From assembly GCA_029260675.1 (NCBI GenBank), contig JAJDCV010000310.1, positions 1 to 8,466 on the forward strand: DNA of 8,466 nt, written 5' to 3'. The position numbers and the translations under genes were made by a program. The DNA is from Phycisphaeraceae bacterium. GTDB lineage: Bacteria; Planctomycetota; Phycisphaerae; Phycisphaerales; Phycisphaeraceae. Under the pieces are notes generated by a model. It did no database searches and was not told the DNA's origin. It was given only the letters and a program-made list of their open reading frames with translations. The stretch's first letter is position 1. Each line of letters begins with the position of its first letter. Shown here piece after piece: positions 1 through 6,692 of the stretch.

Positions 1-1173
1 GCGCCCAGCCGGCCGCGCGCGATCGATCAGTTGGCCCAGCGGGGCAGCCTGGTTACCGAAATCACGACCCAAAAAGAATCAGGATCTCCCGATCAGGGTG
101 GGTCTCTGCGTTTATTTTTTTCAAGCCGGCGTGTTTCGTTACGCTCACGCGCATCGATGCTTCGTCAGCTCTCGGTGGCGCTCGGTGCGGGGCTGACGCT
201 TCTGACAGCTCTGGAGGTGGTGCAGCAGCAGGCGGAGGAGCCGGCGGTCCGCGCCCTGGCGGGTGATTTGGCGGATCGTGTACGGGCTGGTGAGTCTTTG
301 TCCGAGGCGATGCGCGCTCACCCTGATGTTTTTTCACTGATGCAGGTCTCCATGGCCAGGGCCGGCGAGACCGCGGGGGCGCTGGACAGGATCATGGCGT
401 CGTTGTCGGAGTTTGCGGAGCGCGATCACGACATACGCGAGAAGATGCGGTCTGCGGCGGTGTACCCGTTGATCGTGGTGGGTCTGGGGCTGATCTCCAT
501 ATTGATTATTGTGCTGTTCATCATGCCCCGGATCATGGAGACGATCGCGGAGACCGGCTCACAACTGCCGTTGCCGACACGGATCCTGATGTCGGCGGTG
601 GCGACGGCGAGATCGCCGTTGGGCCTGCTGATCGCGCTGGCGGGTGTTGCGGGTCTCGTGCTTGTTTTCCGCTGGGCACGCACGCCGGAGGGGCGTTTCA
701 CCCTGGACCGATGGAAGCTGAAAACCCCGGTCGTCGGCACGGCGGTCCGCCGGGTCGCGGTCGCGCGGTTCGCGCGGACGCTGGGCACACTCACCGCATC
801 GGGGATCCAGGTCGTCGAGGCGATGGCGATCGTCCGAGACACCCTGGGCAACGAGGCCCTGTCCCGCGCGCTGGACGAGGCAACCGCAGGGATCGTGCGG
901 GGTCAATCGATCGCCGACCAACTGCGTGACACGGGGCAGTTTCCCCAACTCCTAGTCCAGGTCATCGCGATGGGCGAGCGCACCGGCAAGCTCGACGAAC
1001 TGCTGATGAGCACCGCCGACTCATACGACAAGGAGACCGCGGCGGCGTTGCAGCGCGTCATGACGGTATTGCCGGTCTTTATCATCCTTGTGTTGGCGGT
1101 CTTTGTGGCGTTTATCCTCGCCTCGGCATTGCTCCCGATCATGACCATGGACTTCACGGGAGTCGCGACGTAA
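1..1173 (+). CDS. gspF: GspF, inner-membrane platform protein of T2SS (5' end outside window)
   Basis: GspF is the polytopic inner-membrane protein that couples the ATPase GspE to pseudopilus assembly. The frame is open from base 1 with no stop, and the codons before the TTG at 31 (ending SRPRAIDQLAQRGSLV) already match the family's N-terminal pattern of a residue-rich QL..RG.. segment. That TTG is therefore internal, and about 25-30 residues are probably missing. Of 390 visible residues, the first T2SSF repeat runs roughly 45-175 (MLRQLSVALGAGLTLLTALE, then MARAGETAGALD). A membrane segment follows at about 155-178, a second at about 205-225, the second T2SSF repeat at about 250-370 (RFARTLGTLTASGIQVVEA, then MGERTGKLDELL), and a last membrane segment at about 355-380. 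Both repeats keep the ARAGE / MGERTG motifs. The stop TAA is at 1171-1173. The type IV pilus homologue PilC is the alternative, but the following genes settle it as GspF. Confidence 0.95.
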   Translation, partial: APSRPRAIDQLAQRGSLVTEITTQKESGSPDQGGSLRLFFSSRRVSLRSRASMLRQLSVALGAGLTLLTALEVVQQQAEEPAVRALAGDLADRVRAGESLSEAMRAHPDVFSLMQVSMARAGETAGALDRIMASLSEFAERDHDIREKMRSAAVYPLIVVGLGLISILIIVLFIMPRIMETIAETGSQLPLPTRILMSAVATARSPLGLLIALAGVAGLVLVFRWARTPEGRFTLDRWKLKTPVVGTAVRRVAVARFARTLGTLTASGIQVVEAMAIVRDTLGNEALSRALDEATAGIVRGQSIADQLRDTGQFPQLLVQVIAMGERTGKLDELLMSTADSYDKETAAALQRVMTVLPVFIILVLAVFVAFILASALLPIMTMDFTGVAT

Positions 1174-1185
1174 TCCACCACTCGT

Positions 1186-1193
1186 AAAGAGGA
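1186..1193 (+). promoter_or_regulatory. Ribosome binding site for gspG
   Basis: The stretch AAAGAGGA lies 8 bases before the TTG at 1202. It supports TTG as the gspG start; no ATG or GTG in this frame lies between this site and the pilin cleavage motif. Confidence 0.7.
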
Positions 1194-1201
1194 ATCAGGC
1201 A

Positions 1202-1642
1202 TTGACGCACCTAACTTCTAAAAACGTAACCACACGATCCACTGCGCGGGGGTTCACACTTGTAGAGATTATGGTGGTGGTGATTGTGATCGGTGTGCTG
1301 GCGGCGCTGGTCGTTCCGACATTCATGGGGCGGGCCGGCAAGGCGAAGAGGGCAGTGGCGCAGCAGAAGATCAGCAACATCGAGACCGCTGTGAATCTGT
1401 TTTACCAGGACTACAGCCGGTTCCCCGAGACGCTCGAGGAGTTGATCGTCAAGCCCAGCGACATCCCCGATGAGCAGTGGGTCCCGCCGAGCCTGAAGCC
1501 CAAGAACCTCAAGGACCCTTGGGGCCAGCCTTTTGTGTACCGATACCCCGGCGAGCACGGGGCGTATGACCTCTACAGCACCGGTCCCGACGGACAAGAA
1601 GGCGGCGAGGGTGATAACACGGATATCACGAACTGGGAATGA
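1202..1642 (+). CDS. gspG: GspG, major pseudopilin
   Basis: GspG is the main subunit of the periplasmic pseudopilus. The 146-residue product has a 17-residue positively charged leader, then a class III signal ARG|FTLVEIMVVVIVIG, with Gly at -1, Phe at +1 and Glu at +5 (residue 22), for cleavage and N-methylation by GspO. The C-terminal part is close to the family consensus: DPWGQPFVYRYPG, then YDLYSTGPDGQEGG and DNTDITNW at the end. These acidic loops correspond to the calcium-binding site known in GspG, which stabilises the pseudopilus. The start is TTG, chosen for its upstream Shine-Dalgarno sequence. The gene begins 28 bases after gspF and its stop overlaps the gspH start by 4 bases. The C-terminal signature clearly separates it from type IV pilins. 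Confidence 0.97.
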   Translation: MTHLTSKNVTTRSTARGFTLVEIMVVVIVIGVLAALVVPTFMGRAGKAKRAVAQQKISNIETAVNLFYQDYSRFPETLEELIVKPSDIPDEQWVPPSLKPKNLKDPWGQPFVYRYPGEHGAYDLYSTGPDGQEGGEGDNTDITNWE

Positions 1643-2181
1643 AACACCGCGCATTCACATTGATCGAATTGATGGTTGTCGTCGCCGTAGTCGGTGTGCT
1701 GGCGGGGTTGGCTGTCTCTTCTTTTCACGGGTCGTCAAGCAAAGCAACGTTGGACGAGGCGGCGCACGGGCTGCACGTAGCGGTGCGTTACGCCCACCAG
1801 TACGCGGTGACACGTCAGCGGGTCTGTCGCGTGGTGCTGATCGAGGCGGGGCGGGATCAAGAACCCGGTTACCGGCTGGAGGTCGAGACGACCGACCCTG
1901 ATGTTGACGATGCCTACACCGTGCTGCGCAGCGGCGTCACCAGGCCGACTGATCTGCCCGCCCGGGTCCGGTTCGCACAGGTGCTGATCGAGGGGTCTGA
2001 AGGCAGCGAGGGGCGCGTGGTTACGTTCCAACCGACCGGCGAGGCGGACTCGTCGGTGATCCAACTCACCGACGGCCATCGCACATGGTCACTGCTGATC
2101 GAGCCGAACACCGGGAGGTCGAAGCTGGTGAATCGTGTGGTCGGCCAGACGCCCAACCTGCGGGAGGATCTGGATGCGTAG
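1639..2181 (+). CDS. gspH: GspH, minor pseudopilin
   Basis: A 180-residue pseudopilin expected near the pseudopilus tip. It has a five-residue leader and the signal MKHRA|FTLIELMVVVAVVG, with Glu at +5 (residue 10) followed by a hydrophobic helix to about residue 31. The residue at -1 is Ala rather than the usual Gly. The C-terminal part has the GspH-like pattern VVTFQPTGEAD, then VIQLTDGHRTWSLLIEPNTG, typical of the closing beta strands. The ATG overlaps the gspG stop in ATGA, and the gene ends 8 bases inside gspI. Its place between gspG and gspI supports GspH; sequence alone allows a general GspH/FimT pseudopilin. Confidence 0.9.
   Translation: MKHRAFTLIELMVVVAVVGVLAGLAVSSFHGSSSKATLDEAAHGLHVAVRYAHQYAVTRQRVCRVVLIEAGRDQEPGYRLEVETTDPDVDDAYTVLRSGVTRPTDLPARVRFAQVLIEGSEGSEGRVVTFQPTGEADSSVIQLTDGHRTWSLLIEPNTGRSKLVNRVVGQTPNLREDLDA
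2162..2167 (+). promoter_or_regulatory. Ribosome binding site deciding the gspI start
   Basis: GGGAGG lies 6 bases before the ATG at 2174 and within the last codons of gspH. It favours ATG 2174 over the earlier in-frame TTG at 2135, which would add 13 residues unlike a prepilin leader. Confidence 0.7.
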
Positions 2182-2599
2182 GGTTGCTGGGTATCAACAG
2201 GCGAGACATCGAGGCTTCACGATCGTGGAGTGTCTGTTGGCCGGCGTGATCCTGGCGCTGTTCACGGCGACGATCGCGACGGCGGTCGGCCAGGCCGGAT
2301 CGGCGGCCCGGCGGGGCAAGGACCTGCGGCTTGCCGCCGGTTGGCTGGATGAGGTCATGACTCGGATCGATCTGGTCGGCCCCGCGCGGCTCCTGCGGGA
2401 GGGGCCCACGCAGGGCGAGCTGGATGAACGGTTCAGTTGGTCTGTAAAGATCGAGGAGGAAATCATCGGTGATCTTTACGACGTGCAGGTGACCATCCGT
2501 TGGAAGACAGGTACACAGACGTCATCCGTTGTCGGTTTTACGCAGTTCCAGGACCCCCCCAAGGCGCGGCGATCTTCAGTCAGTTGGTATGACCTTTGA
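2174..2599 (+). CDS. gspI: GspI, minor pseudopilin
   Basis: A 141-residue minor pseudopilin, expected to form the pseudopilus tip complex with GspJ and GspK. The 14-residue basic leader ends in RHRG, followed by FTIVECLLAGVILALF, with Phe at +1 and Glu at +5 (residue 19) and a hydrophobic helix to about residue 38. The globular part has the GspI-like layout: a helical LAAGWLDEVMTRIDL segment, a Gly/Glu-rich turn, then strands FSWSVKIEEE and YDVQVTIRWKTG ending in a VVGFTQF strand. The start at 2174 follows a good Shine-Dalgarno sequence and overlaps gspH by 8 bases. The last three bases overlap the gspJ start. A run of seven C (2554-2560) lies near the end of the gene. Confidence 0.88.
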   Translation: MRRVAGYQQARHRGFTIVECLLAGVILALFTATIATAVGQAGSAARRGKDLRLAAGWLDEVMTRIDLVGPARLLREGPTQGELDERFSWSVKIEEEIIGDLYDVQVTIRWKTGTQTSSVVGFTQFQDPPKARRSSVSWYDL

Positions 2600-3309
2600 A
2601 ACATTTACGATCACAATCCGGCATGATGCGTCAGCCCGCGGCCGCGAGTGCGTGCCATCGTGCCGCGGGGTTTACGCTGGCCGAACTTGTGATCGTGTCG
2701 GCGCTGATCGGGCTGATCGTGATGTCATCCGGGACGATGATGTGGCAGGTCAGCGGCGCGCGGAATCGAGTCGATCGGCACGAGCGTGTCCAGGCCGACG
2801 CCGATGCCGCGGTCCGCTCGATCACGACCGCGATCGCCAACGCCTACCGGCCGGGCGCCGATGACTTCGGCGTGTTCATCGGAGTGGACGAGCAGGTCCG
2901 CGGGCTCGACGCGGACAGCCTGAGGTTGATGAGCGTCAGCCGCCGGGTGGTCCGGCCGGGGGAACCCGAGCACGACGTACACTCGGTCGAGTTCAGGCTG
3001 GCGGACTCTCCGGACGGGACGGGCCTGGCGCTGACTAAGCGGACCGACCCGACACGGAATATCCCGGACGACGAGGGCGGCGTGGTCGACCGGATCGCCA
3101 GCGGGTTGGTGTCGCTTAATTTCGAGTACTTTGATGGTGCAGTCTGGCAGACGCGTTGGCCCGAATCGATGGGGGCGCTTCCGGCTGCGGTAAAAGTCAC
3201 GGTCGCGCTGGTGGATACCGAACAGCCCGGAGACATTACGGCCTACACGCGGATGATCGCGTTGCCGCTGTTGCCGGACAACCGTTTCGGTGGGGGGGGC
3301 CATCCATGA
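2596..3309 (+). CDS. gspJ: GspJ, minor pseudopilin
   Basis: A 237-residue minor pseudopilin of the tip complex. The cleavage site is AAG|FTLAELVIVSALIG, with Gly at -1 (residue 25), Phe at +1 and Glu at +5 (residue 30). The body is long, as usual for GspJ, and the C-terminal half carries the family pattern LNFEYFDGAVWQTRWP, then LPAAVKVTVAL. The start is uncertain. TTG at 2596 couples with the gspI stop as TTGA and gives a 25-residue leader. ATG at 2623 gives a 16-residue leader closer to normal length. Neither has a clear Shine-Dalgarno sequence. The gene ends in a run of eight G just before its stop, which overlaps the gspK ATG. Confidence 0.92.
   Translation: MKHLRSQSGMMRQPAAASACHRAAGFTLAELVIVSALIGLIVMSSGTMMWQVSGARNRVDRHERVQADADAAVRSITTAIANAYRPGADDFGVFIGVDEQVRGLDADSLRLMSVSRRVVRPGEPEHDVHSVEFRLADSPDGTGLALTKRTDPTRNIPDDEGGVVDRIASGLVSLNFEYFDGAVWQTRWPESMGALPAAVKVTVALVDTEQPGDITAYTRMIALPLLPDNRFGGGGHP
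3292..3299 (+). repeat. Eight-G homopolymer at the gspJ/gspK junction
   Basis: Eight consecutive G lie 6 bases before the gspK ATG, inside the last codons of gspJ (Gly-Gly-Gly-Gly-His-Pro-stop). The tract may also act as a weak ribosome binding site for gspK, since no better purine-rich site is nearby. It is a potential slippage site. Confidence 0.8.
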
Positions 3310-4625
3310 GTCACACCCGGCCTGTCGTTGATAAGAGGAACACCGGCGCGATCCTTGTCGGGGTGCTGTGGCTGGTGCTGATACTCGGGCTTCTGTTGCT
3401 TGGTCTGAACCGTCAGGTCCAGCTCGCTTCATCGCAGGCGCAGGGGCAACTCGATGCGGTCAGGGCTCACTGGCTCGCCCGCGCAGGTGTCGAGCGGGCA
3501 CTGGGCGTGCTCGCCGACGACGCGACGGCATATGATGGCACGTCCGACCTGTGGTTCAGCGACCTGTTGGCGTTTCAGGATGTTGAGTTGGCTGAAGGAT
3601 TCGTCTTGCGTGTGGCTGCGCCGCCACGCGAGGGGACAGCCGGGGATAAACCGCGCTACGGACTCGATGATGAGGCGTCACGGATTAATCTCAACCGTGC
3701 CGACCGCAGGCTGCTCTCGCGGATCGATCAGCTCGATCCCACGCAGGTCGCCCCCCTGATCGACTGGGTCGACGGCAACGAGGAGGCGGAGCCCGGCGGC
3801 GCCGAGCGCGGCTACTACCAGGGTCTGGATCGGCCCTACGAGATCCGGAACGGACCGATGCGTACGTCGCGCGAGTTGCTGTTGGTCAAGGGGATCACAC
3901 GGGGCGACTTCTTCGGGGAGGATGTGGATAGCGACGGGCTGCTGGACCGGCGTGAGAACGACGGCGAAACAACCTGGCCAACAGATTCCGCCGACGGCAA
4001 GCTGGACCGGGGGATCAGCGGCATCGCCACGGTCTACTCATACGAATTAAACAAGACGCTTACTAATACAGATCGGGTCAACCTCAAGAACGCCGACGCT
4101 TCCAGCCTGGTCGCGAGATTTAATTTCACGCAGCCGCTGGCCGACCGTGTTGTTGAGCGTGCCGGAGATATCAACTCGATCTTCGATCTCATCGGTGAAA
4201 GAGGGCAGGGTGATGGCGCTGACGAGGAAGACAAGACCAACGAGGTGACGATCGAGTGGATCGCGGAGCACTACGAGTCACTCACGCTGGAAGATGAAGA
4301 CCGCCTGGCGGGTCGCGTGAACGTCAACACCGCCAGCCGGGCTGCGCTTGAAGCGATCCCGACCTTTAACGCTTCGGTGGCCGACGCGGTGGTCGAGCGC
4401 CGCGCGTCTTCCGGGGCATTTACTCAACTGGGTGAGTTGTTCACGTCCGGGGCACTGACCGAGGGGCAGTTCCGCGAGGCCGCGGATTACCTGACGGTCC
4501 GCTCGAACGTGTTCACGGTCCGCAGTACCGGCTACACGCCCTCGGGTGCCAGCCGGAGCATCGTGGCGGTCATTGATCGGGGCGGCGACTTACCTCAAAT
4601 CGTTTATTGGTGGCAGAGCGAATGA
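3306..4625 (+). CDS. gspK: GspK, tip pseudopilin, enlarged form
   Basis: GspK caps the pseudopilus together with GspI and GspJ. The 439-residue product begins with a leader ending KRNTG, then AILVGVLWLVLILGLLLLGL. The +5 residue is Gly, not Glu, as is typical of GspK. Family signatures follow: LNRQVQLASSQAQ, WLARAGVERAL, RINLNRADRRLL (about 126-137), LIDWVDGNEE, EPGGAERGYYQ and RTSRELLLVKGI. A perfect EF-hand-type loop DVDSDGLLDRRE sits at 206-217. A second motif RVNLKNADASSL is at about 257 and a third, RVNVNTASRAAL, at about 337, within a helix-hairpin-helix-like segment. The end (VFTVRSTGYTPSGASRSIVAVIDRG) is also GspK-like. It is longer than the roughly 300-350 residues I expect for the family. 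ATG 3306 overlaps the gspJ stop in ATGA. The frame is open upstream to 3156, but that part lies inside gspJ. Confidence 0.94.
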   Translation: MSHTRPVVDKRNTGAILVGVLWLVLILGLLLLGLNRQVQLASSQAQGQLDAVRAHWLARAGVERALGVLADDATAYDGTSDLWFSDLLAFQDVELAEGFVLRVAAPPREGTAGDKPRYGLDDEASRINLNRADRRLLSRIDQLDPTQVAPLIDWVDGNEEAEPGGAERGYYQGLDRPYEIRNGPMRTSRELLLVKGITRGDFFGEDVDSDGLLDRRENDGETTWPTDSADGKLDRGISGIATVYSYELNKTLTNTDRVNLKNADASSLVARFNFTQPLADRVVERAGDINSIFDLIGERGQGDGADEEDKTNEVTIEWIAEHYESLTLEDEDRLAGRVNVNTASRAALEAIPTFNASVADAVVERRASSGAFTQLGELFTSGALTEGQFREAADYLTVRSNVFTVRSTGYTPSGASRSIVAVIDRGGDLPQIVYWWQSE

Positions 4626-6070
4626 CTTCACACAACGGCAAACACATCGGGGCGGCGCTTGGCCTGTATGGCACGAAGGATACCTGGCACCTTGTCATGA
4701 TCGAGCGTGTTAGGTTGGGTTTCCGTGTGTCGGCGCAGCATGCTGTTGAACGAGTCGGCGGGGATGATGACCGGGGCAAGATCGAAGCGCTGATGTCCAG
4801 GCTGCGGCCGGAAGACCGCGGCCTGCCGCTGGGCATTGCGGTAGCCGATCATGTGGGGATGTTCCGGAAGATCGCGGCACCCCGGGCCGAGGACGCGGTG
4901 CTTGACAAGGTCGTGGCGGCCCAGGTTGAAACGATGCTGCCCGGCGGCGAGGACCAGGTGCGCTGGGGATGGTGCCGGGGACGTAACGGCCAGGATCTAT
5001 GGATCCATGCGATGGACCGATCAGATGTTGATGTAGCATTGGCTGCGCTCCCGGATAAGGCACAGGTTGTGTCGGTCATCTCTGACACGATGGCGCTTGC
5101 CCGCCTGCTAACGGCCGGTGGAAACGTGCCGGGTGGTGCATCGCTGGTCCTGTCGATCGATGAGACATGCAGCGCATTCGTCCTCGTGGTCGATGGCGAG
5201 CTTAAGGGCGTATCGATGATTGAGGGCGGATGTGATGTGTCGTGTGCCCAGGGGCCCGAACACAACGGCTGGGCAACCCGTCTAAGCGACGCGCATGACG
5301 AGTTGCTGGGCGCCATCCCCCCGGATCATCGGCCGGTTCGCTGCCAGTTGGTTTGTCCGACAGCGTCCCGGCAGCGGCTGTCGGAACTCGGTGAAGGCGT
5401 GTTGGGGATGCCGATGGATGCCTGGAGCCGTTACGGGGATATCACGGATATCGACGCCCGGGACGTCGCGGCTGTGATCGCTGCGAGCGCCGCGGCTTCG
5501 TGTTTCGAGCCCGTGACGCCTGCCATACGGTTCGCCGACCAGACCGACGCGGCGGTCATGGATGTGCGGTTGCGAAAATACGCCACCATTGCCACGGCCT
5601 GGCTGTTGATCGCGCTGATGGCGCTGTACGTATCCGACCGCTACCGTGCCAGCGGGGTCAATCATCTGATCGACGGCGGTGTGCTGGATCAGGATCGCCT
5701 GTCGCAACTCGATCAGCAGATCCAGGTCGCGCGCTATCTGGAGACGTCCGGCCCGATCCCTCTGGCGATCATCGATGAGATCGGTCAGAAGACACAGGGC
5801 TTCATGTTCGACGGCCTGACCTATGAGCGCGGCGGTACGGTGCGGATTACGGGTAAGCAAGACTCTGCCGACGCGGTCGGCAAGCTGACGGAAGCACTCG
5901 CCAAGGTCCGGACACTCTGGGCGGTGCAGTTACAGAATCAGACCGGTGCCGGCGAAAAAACCCAGTTTGATATCACCGCGACCGCCTCGCCAAAGTATTT
6001 CGGTGCGTTCGTGGAGCCGAAGCCCGAGAAGCCCGAGGAACCCGTCGAGGGAAAAGACCAGCCGGAATAA
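4622..6070 (+). CDS. gspL: GspL-like inner-membrane assembly protein (actin-like cytoplasmic domain, PilN-like periplasmic domain)
   Basis: GspL binds the ATPase GspE in the cytoplasm and GspM in the membrane. The 482-residue product has a cytoplasmic part of about 320 residues resembling the actin-like (PilM/GspL) fold, including the strand pair LVLSIDETCSAFVLVVDGEL at about 175-194. A single membrane segment follows, YATIATAWLLIALMALYV, at about 320-337. After it come a helical stretch (about 355-375), a ferredoxin-like PilN-type domain (about 384-460, with GFMFDGLTYERGGTVRITGK) and a Pro/Glu/Lys-rich end. It is longer than the roughly 400 residues common in Proteobacteria. ATG 4622 overlaps the gspK stop in ATGA. 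Sequence identity to known GspL looks low; the call rests on domain layout and on its place between gspK and gspM. Confidence 0.85.
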   Translation: MTSHNGKHIGAALGLYGTKDTWHLVMIERVRLGFRVSAQHAVERVGGDDDRGKIEALMSRLRPEDRGLPLGIAVADHVGMFRKIAAPRAEDAVLDKVVAAQVETMLPGGEDQVRWGWCRGRNGQDLWIHAMDRSDVDVALAALPDKAQVVSVISDTMALARLLTAGGNVPGGASLVLSIDETCSAFVLVVDGELKGVSMIEGGCDVSCAQGPEHNGWATRLSDAHDELLGAIPPDHRPVRCQLVCPTASRQRLSELGEGVLGMPMDAWSRYGDITDIDARDVAAVIAASAAASCFEPVTPAIRFADQTDAAVMDVRLRKYATIATAWLLIALMALYVSDRYRASGVNHLIDGGVLDQDRLSQLDQQIQVARYLETSGPIPLAIIDEIGQKTQGFMFDGLTYERGGTVRITGKQDSADAVGKLTEALAKVRTLWAVQLQNQTGAGEKTQFDITATASPKYFGAFVEPKPEKPEEPVEGKDQPE

Positions 6071-6126
6071 GCAAAGGTATGTTTTATATGCGTGGTAAAT
6101 CTCTAGCATCTGACCTGTTGGCTCAC

Positions 6127-6132
6127 GGAGGT
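6127..6132 (+). promoter_or_regulatory. Ribosome binding site for gspM
   Basis: GGAGGT ends 5 bases before the ATG at 6138. It is one of the strongest such sites in the window and follows the longest gap, so gspM can be initiated independently rather than by coupling to gspL. Confidence 0.75.
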
Positions 6133-6137
6133 GTCGT

Positions 6138-6692
6138 ATGGCACTGACCGCGCGCGACCGACGGGCGGTATGGATCGGCTCAGCCGTCATCGGCTTGGGG
6201 CTGATCCTGCGGATCGTGGTGATGCCGGCGGCGGCGCACTGGCGTGACCTGCGCGCCGTGGTGTTGGATGGCGAATCGCGGATGGCGGCGATCGAACAGA
6301 AGCTCGATCGCCGGGACGCCGTGGTTATGCGTCAGCGTGCACGTTTTGGGCCCGGCGTTGAGGATGCGTTGTTGCCGGTCCAGCGGGTTCAGATCAGTTT
6401 CCCGCAGTCGGTTCAGAAGGCGTTAGGGCAGGGGGGTCTTGGCGTGTTAAGCGTCGAGCCACAGGGGGTGCGCAAGCTGCGCGAAGCGCCGGGCGTGGTG
6501 TTGGTGTCGTTGCGTGTGCGTTGTGCCGGCGGGCCGGAGGCGTTGCCCCAGGCTCTGGCCGCGATCCAGAACGCCGAGCAGCTGATCATTGTGGATCGGT
6601 TCGATCTGACAATGACCAAGCCCGACGATCGGGGCAACTGGTCGGTGAATATGCTTCTGTCCACACCGGCTTTGGAAGAGGAGGATTCATGA
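6138..6692 (+). CDS. gspM: GspM-like inner-membrane assembly protein
   Basis: GspM is a small bitopic protein that stabilises GspL. The 184-residue product has a short basic cytoplasmic start (MALTARDRRAVW), a membrane helix at about 11-31 (IGSAVIGLGLILRIVVMPAA), a helical, possibly coiled-coil stretch at about 35-70, and a C-terminal alpha/beta domain at about 85-175 with alternating strands (GLGVLSVEP, GVVLVSLRVRCAG, LIIVDRFDLTM, NWSVNMLLSTPAL) consistent with the ferredoxin-like fold of GspM/PilO. GspM is poorly conserved, so the call depends on architecture and position after gspL. It begins 67 bases after gspL with a strong Shine-Dalgarno sequence, and its stop overlaps the next ATG by 4 bases. 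Confidence 0.82.
   Translation: MALTARDRRAVWIGSAVIGLGLILRIVVMPAAAHWRDLRAVVLDGESRMAAIEQKLDRRDAVVMRQRARFGPGVEDALLPVQRVQISFPQSVQKALGQGGLGVLSVEPQGVRKLREAPGVVLVSLRVRCAGGPEALPQALAAIQNAEQLIIVDRFDLTMTKPDDRGNWSVNMLLSTPALEEEDS
6679..6684 (+). promoter_or_regulatory. Ribosome binding site deciding the gspC start
   Basis: AGGAGG lies 4 bases before the ATG at 6689, inside the Glu-Glu-Asp codons at the end of gspM. It fixes the start there, although the frame is open upstream to 6521. Confidence 0.8.

Noticed and set aside
31..33. TTG at 31 as the start of gspF
   Set aside because: The frame is open to base 1, and the residues before it fit the conserved GspF N-terminal pattern. The gene is simply cut by the window edge.
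1202..3309. Type IV pilus operon instead of T2SS
   Set aside because: The GspG C-terminal calcium-loop signature, the G-H-I-J-K set with a GspK lacking Glu at +5, and a GspC-like protein next to the secretin all point to T2SS.
2725..3432. Long antisense open frame of 235 codons
   Set aside because: It lies opposite gspJ and the start of gspK, both of which have clear family motifs. Its product is rich in Arg, Pro and Gly with no recognisable domain, as expected for a mirror frame in GC-rich coding DNA.
5282..5860. Antisense open frame of 192 codons
   Set aside because: It is opposite gspL, has no recognised motif, and shows the His/Arg-rich composition typical of antisense frames here.
6521..6688. 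Upstream extension of gspC to 6521
   Set aside because: The extra 56 residues overlap gspM in another frame and lack a signal or domain. AGGAGG directly before ATG 6689 and the following membrane helix fix the start.
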